From assembly GCF_028807635.1 (NCBI RefSeq), contig NZ_JARBAX010000002.1:1364001-1428000 (forward strand): 64,000 bases of DNA. The letters are read 5' to 3'. Source of the DNA: Streptomyces spiramyceticus. Lineage in GTDB: Bacteria; Actinomycetota; Actinomycetes; Streptomycetales; Streptomycetaceae. The notes under the pieces were generated by a model that was not told the origin of the DNA, searched no databases, and saw only the letters and a program-made list of their open reading frames with translations. This document shows, piece by piece, positions 60,945 through 64,000 of this stretch (positions are counted from its first letter, which is position 1; the number at the start of each line of letters is the position of its first letter). A program made the translations under genes and the position numbers.

Positions 60945-62053
60945 CCACCGAGAACGACGACACCATGCTGGGACGGGCGCGTGTGTCCGACACCCCCGAA
61001 CTGACCGCCTACTACGGCGAACTCGCCGAACTGCAGGCCGGCGCGCTGTGGACCGTCGCCAACGACATCGAGCCCTGGTACCCGCAGCCCAAGTCCGTCC
61101 CCGTCCTGTGGCGCTACGACGAACTGCGTCCGCTGGTCCACAAGGCGCTCGACCTGGTCAAGGCCGACGACGCCGGCCGACGTGTCGTCATGCTCGTCAA
61201 CCCCGGCCGCAAGGACGTCAGCGCCGCCGCCGGACTCCTCTACACCGGGCTGCAGATCATGGGCCCCGGCGAGGCCATGACCGCCCACCGTCACCAAGCG
61301 GCCGCCCTGCGCTTCGTCCACGAAGGCACCGGCGCGTGGACCGTCGTGGACGGACAGAAGCTCAAGGTGGGCGCCGGCGACTTCGCCATCACTCCCAACG
61401 GAACCTGGCACGAACACGGCAACGACTCGGCCGACGCGCCCGTCATCTGGCAGGACGGGCTCGACATTCCCCTGGTCAACGCCCTGGACGCCGGCTTCTA
61501 CGAGGTCCACCCCGACCTGTACCAGACACCCGGGAAGGTCATCAATTCGTCGGTCCTCACCTACGGCGCGAACCTTCTGCCGTACGGCGTGGACAAGTGG
61601 ACCCGGCCGTACTCGCCACTGCTGGCCTTCCCGTGGGAGCAGACCTACGAGGCCCTGCGCAACCTGGCCACGGCCACGGAGGGATCTCCGTACGACGGTG
61701 TGATCGCGGAGTACACCAACCCGGTCACCGGCGGCTCGGTCATGCCCACCATGGGCGCCCACATGCAGCTCCTGCGACCCGGCCAGGCCACCCGCGCCCA
61801 CCGTCACACCGGCTCGGTCATCTACACCGCGGCCAAGGGGCGCGGCGTCTCGGTGATCGCCGGACAGCGCTTCGAGTGGAAGCAGGGCGACATCTTCTGC
61901 GTCCCCTCCTGGGCCTGGCACGAGCATCGCAACCTCGACCAGTCCGAGGACGCCTGCCTGTTCTCCTTCAACGATTTCCCGGTCATGCACTCGCTCGGCT
62001 TCTACCGCGAAGAGGCCTACGCAGACAACGGCGGGCACCAGCCCACCGCCTGA
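60941..62053 (+). CDS. Gentisate 1,2-dioxygenase
   Basis: Encodes 370 residues from ATG 60941 (perfect AGGAGGA SD; overlaps nitrilase by ATGA). It is a bicupin with two metal-like sites: cupin 1 PGEAMTAHRHQAAALRFVHEGTGAWTVVDGQKLKVGAGDFAITPNGTWHEHGN (His116, His118, His157), and cupin 2 PGQATRAHRHTGSVIYTAAKGRGVSVIAGQRFEWKQGDIFCVPSWAWHEH. Only the first normally binds the catalytic Fe(II). It cleaves gentisate between C1 and C2 to maleylpyruvate (EC 1.13.11.4). Confidence 0.93.
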   Translation: MTTENDDTMLGRARVSDTPELTAYYGELAELQAGALWTVANDIEPWYPQPKSVPVLWRYDELRPLVHKALDLVKADDAGRRVVMLVNPGRKDVSAAAGLLYTGLQIMGPGEAMTAHRHQAAALRFVHEGTGAWTVVDGQKLKVGAGDFAITPNGTWHEHGNDSADAPVIWQDGLDIPLVNALDAGFYEVHPDLYQTPGKVINSSVLTYGANLLPYGVDKWTRPYSPLLAFPWEQTYEALRNLATATEGSPYDGVIAEYTNPVTGGSVMPTMGAHMQLLRPGQATRAHRHTGSVIYTAAKGRGVSVIAGQRFEWKQGDIFCVPSWAWHEHRNLDQSEDACLFSFNDFPVMHSLGFYREEAYADNGGHQPTA

Positions 62054-62165
62054 ACCGCGCCGCCGTACCGGAACCGCCGGCCCTGACACCGGTACCGGTA
62101 CGGCGGCGCATCGACCCCGCACCACCTCCACTGCTCTCTTCCACCGCGCCCACAAGGAGCCACCG

Positions 62166-63071
62166 ATGCGACTGGTGACCTACACGCTCGACGACACGAC
62201 CGACCGCCTCGGCGCCCGGATCGAGGATCACGTGCTCGACCTGGCCACCCTGGCCGACCGGGCCGGCGTACAACTTCCCGCGGACCTGCTCTCGTTCATC
62301 CGGGCCGGCAGCGCAGCTCAGGACGCTGCGCGGCAGCTGATCGACGGCGACCCCGCCGGATGGCCTGCCGAGGCCGTCCACCGGATCGATGACGTCTCCC
62401 TCCGCGCCCCCCTGCGCCCCGGCAAGATCGTCGGAGTCGGCCTCAACTACGTCGAGCATGTCGAGGAGTCCAGCCGCAGCCTGGACACGGACAAGGAACT
62501 GCCCACCCGTCCCGTCCTGTTCAGCAAGCCGGCAACGGCAGTCACCGGCCACGGGCAGCCGATCCTGCACAACGGGGACCTGACCGGCCGGCTGGACTGG
62601 GAGTGCGAACTTGCCGTCGTCATCGGACGCACCGCCTTCCGCGTGAGCGAGGAGGATGCCTTCGAGTACGTCTTCGGCTACAGCATCGTCAACGACATCA
62701 GCGCCCGTGACCAGCGACGCTCCGGCCAGTGGTTCTTCTCCAAGGGCCAGGATTCGTACGCCCCCTTCGGCCCGTGCGTCGTCACCGCGGACGATGTGCC
62801 CGACCCCATGGCCCTGGATCTCTCGCTGCGCGTCAACGGGGTGACCAAGCAGAAGTCCAACACCCGCCACATGCTCTTCCCCATTGCCCGCCTCATCGCC
62901 GACATCAGCTCCGGTGTGACCCTGGAGCCCGGCGACGTCATCGCCACCGGTTCTCCCTCGGGCGTCGGCGCCGGCATGGTCCCGCCGGAGTTCCTCGTCC
63001 CCGGCGACACGGTCGAAGCCACCGTCGAGGGCATCGGCACCCTCACCAACCCGGTGATCGACGCCCGCTGA
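62166..63071 (+). CDS. Fumarylacetoacetase-family hydrolase (maleyl-/fumarylpyruvate hydrolase)
   Basis: Encodes 301 residues with AAGGAG before ATG 62166. The FAH fold motif is PLRPGKIVGVGLNYVEHVEESSR, FSKPATAVTGHGQPILHNGDLTGRLDWECELAVVIGRTAF (Glu/Glu metal ligands), FGYSIVNDISARDQRRSGQWFFSKGQDSYAPFGPCVV (Asp ligand) and GDVIATGSPSGVGAG. It cleaves an acylpyruvate. No maleylpyruvate isomerase gene is present, and a maleate isomerase follows, so direct hydrolysis of maleylpyruvate to maleate + pyruvate is the preferred reading. Confidence 0.9.
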   Translation: MRLVTYTLDDTTDRLGARIEDHVLDLATLADRAGVQLPADLLSFIRAGSAAQDAARQLIDGDPAGWPAEAVHRIDDVSLRAPLRPGKIVGVGLNYVEHVEESSRSLDTDKELPTRPVLFSKPATAVTGHGQPILHNGDLTGRLDWECELAVVIGRTAFRVSEEDAFEYVFGYSIVNDISARDQRRSGQWFFSKGQDSYAPFGPCVVTADDVPDPMALDLSLRVNGVTKQKSNTRHMLFPIARLIADISSGVTLEPGDVIATGSPSGVGAGMVPPEFLVPGDTVEATVEGIGTLTNPVIDAR

Positions 63072-63139
63072 ACCGCCTGGGCATCGGCCCGTTGTCCCCA
63101 TATCTCCGTGCCCCCGTATCCCCGTCTCAAGGAGCCCCT

Positions 63140-63934
63140 GTGTCGCACCGCACGTATCGCATCGGCCAGATCGTGCCGAGTTCCAACGTCACCATGGAGA
63201 CCGAAGTTCCGGCCATCCTGCGTGCCCGGCACACCGTCGCGCCCGAACGCTTCACCTTCCACTCCAGCCGCATGCGCATGACCCACGTGACACCCGAACA
63301 GCTCAAGGCGATGGACGCCGACTCCGACCGCTGCGCCGTCGAGCTCTCCGATGCCCATGTCGACGTACTCGGCTACGCCTGCCTCGTCGCCATCATGAGC
63401 ATGGGCCTGGGCTACCACCGCACATCCGAGGAGCGCCTCCACCGCCGTACCGTCGAGAACGAGGCACCCGCGCCGGTCGTCACCAGCGCCGGCGCCCTGG
63501 TCCACGGGCTCCACACCCTCGGCGCGAAGAAGATCGCCCTGATCGCCCCGTACATGCGGCCCCTCACCAGGACCGTCGTCGAATATCTCACCCACGAGGG
63601 GATCGAGGTGCTCGACTACCGGGCACTGGAGATCCCCAACAATCTCGACGTCGCCGCGCACGACCCCGCCAAACTGCCCGGACTCGCACGCGCCCTGGAG
63701 CACGCCGACGCCGACGCGGTCGTGCTCTCCGCCTGCGTGCAGATGCCGTCCCTGGGCGCCGTCGAGGAAGCCGAGCAACTCCTGGGCAAGCCCGTGGTGT
63801 CCGCGGCGGTCTGCACCGCGCATCAGATGCTGCGCGCACTCGACCTCCCGGCCGTCGCCCCCGGAGCGGGCCACCTGCTGTCCGGTGCGTACGCCGATGC
63901 GCCCCTGGCCACGCCGGCGGCAAGCGCGGGATGA
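63140..63934 (+). CDS. maiA: Maleate cis-trans isomerase
   Basis: Encodes 264 residues from GTG 63140, preceded by AAGGAG. It belongs to the Asp/Glu-racemase superfamily with the two catalytic cysteines in VDVLGYACLVAIMSMG (Cys81) and AVVLSACVQMPSLGAVEEAE (Cys199), the spacing of known maleate isomerases. It converts maleate to fumarate (EC 5.2.1.1) without cofactor. Other members with the same fold (arylmalonate decarboxylase) are less likely given the gentisate context. It is the last gene of the operon in this window. Confidence 0.9.
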   Translation: MSHRTYRIGQIVPSSNVTMETEVPAILRARHTVAPERFTFHSSRMRMTHVTPEQLKAMDADSDRCAVELSDAHVDVLGYACLVAIMSMGLGYHRTSEERLHRRTVENEAPAPVVTSAGALVHGLHTLGAKKIALIAPYMRPLTRTVVEYLTHEGIEVLDYRALEIPNNLDVAAHDPAKLPGLARALEHADADAVVLSACVQMPSLGAVEEAEQLLGKPVVSAAVCTAHQMLRALDLPAVAPGAGHLLSGAYADAPLATPAASAG

Positions 63935-64000
63935 GCAGCAGCCGACCACACGGCGCCGCACGGCCGCTGGATAGGATCGCCACCGCACACGACGGAAGGC
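63935..64000 (+). other. Window edge, possible promoter of next gene
   Basis: The last 66 bp contain no gene. TAGGAT (in GGATAGGATCGCC, about 63972-63977) looks like a -10 for a gene beyond the window. No hairpin after the maleate isomerase stop was identified before the edge. Confidence 0.3.

Overview
The window is very high-GC actinobacterial DNA and almost certainly Streptomyces. Genes often start with GTG or TTG after purine-rich Shine-Dalgarno (SD) boxes. Typical Streptomyces families appear throughout: a 2-methylisoborneol (2-MIB) operon with its encapsulin, multi-domain SpoIIE-type phosphatases, DUF4383, DUF5997, a Tat-exported phosphodiesterase and ricin-type lectin modules. No rRNA, tRNA, CRISPR array or intact transposase was seen. 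Several gene wrecks (two ricin-lectin fragments, an SDR stub, a deleted and inverted ABC transporter, a frameshifted secreted protein) suggest a rearrangement-prone part of the chromosome.

Layout. 0-3 kb: the end of a coiled-coil/hydrophobic, putatively type VII-exported protein and three companions. 3-4.2 kb: a TetR regulator facing a decapitated ricin-domain gene. 4.4-12 kb: pyruvate carboxylase and small metabolic genes, with SDR and GH16/ricin debris. 12-16 kb: family 2B encapsulin shell, 2-MIB synthase and geranyl-diphosphate methyltransferase, ending at a strong terminator. 16-26.4 kb: an M28 peptidase, then three large SpoIIE/PP2C phosphatases interspersed with Hsp20 and DUF2267 genes (a stress/partner-switching block). 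26.5-34 kb: TetR, a wrecked osmoprotectant-type ABC transporter, PIG-L deacetylase, enoyl-CoA hydratase, a dienoyl-CoA-reductase-like SDR and a secreted GH84 hexosaminidase. 34-37.5 kb: an overlapping quinone-oxidoreductase and paired acyl-CoA dehydrogenase operon.

37.5-43 kb: a five-gene dipeptide/nickel-type ABC importer preceded by a 17-bp palindrome that fits the published Nur (nickel regulator) box, so it is probably nikABCDE. 43-48 kb: a Tat phosphodiesterase, a membrane Ser/Thr kinase, a frameshifted secreted beta-propeller protein and a DinB protein.

48-64 kb: an apparent catabolic island. SurE phosphatase, MFS transporter, type-B carboxylesterase, LacI regulator and an alpha/beta hydrolase share a 14-bp operator (GTTACACGTGTAAC-like) at three places. 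Next come an aryl-CoA ligase, a hotdog thioesterase, a fused FAD-monooxygenase/Old-Yellow-Enzyme protein (salicylyl-CoA 5-hydroxylase type), a nitrilase, gentisate 1,2-dioxygenase, a fumarylacetoacetase-family hydrolase and maleate cis-trans isomerase. Read together: salicylate (or a related ortho-substituted benzoate, perhaps released from esters or nitriles) -> aryl-CoA -> gentisyl-CoA -> gentisate -> maleylpyruvate -> maleate + pyruvate -> fumarate. A common promoter-like motif (CTAT..TTGACGGTCG) lies before the carboxylesterase, the CoA ligase and the hydroxylase and ties the two halves of the island together.
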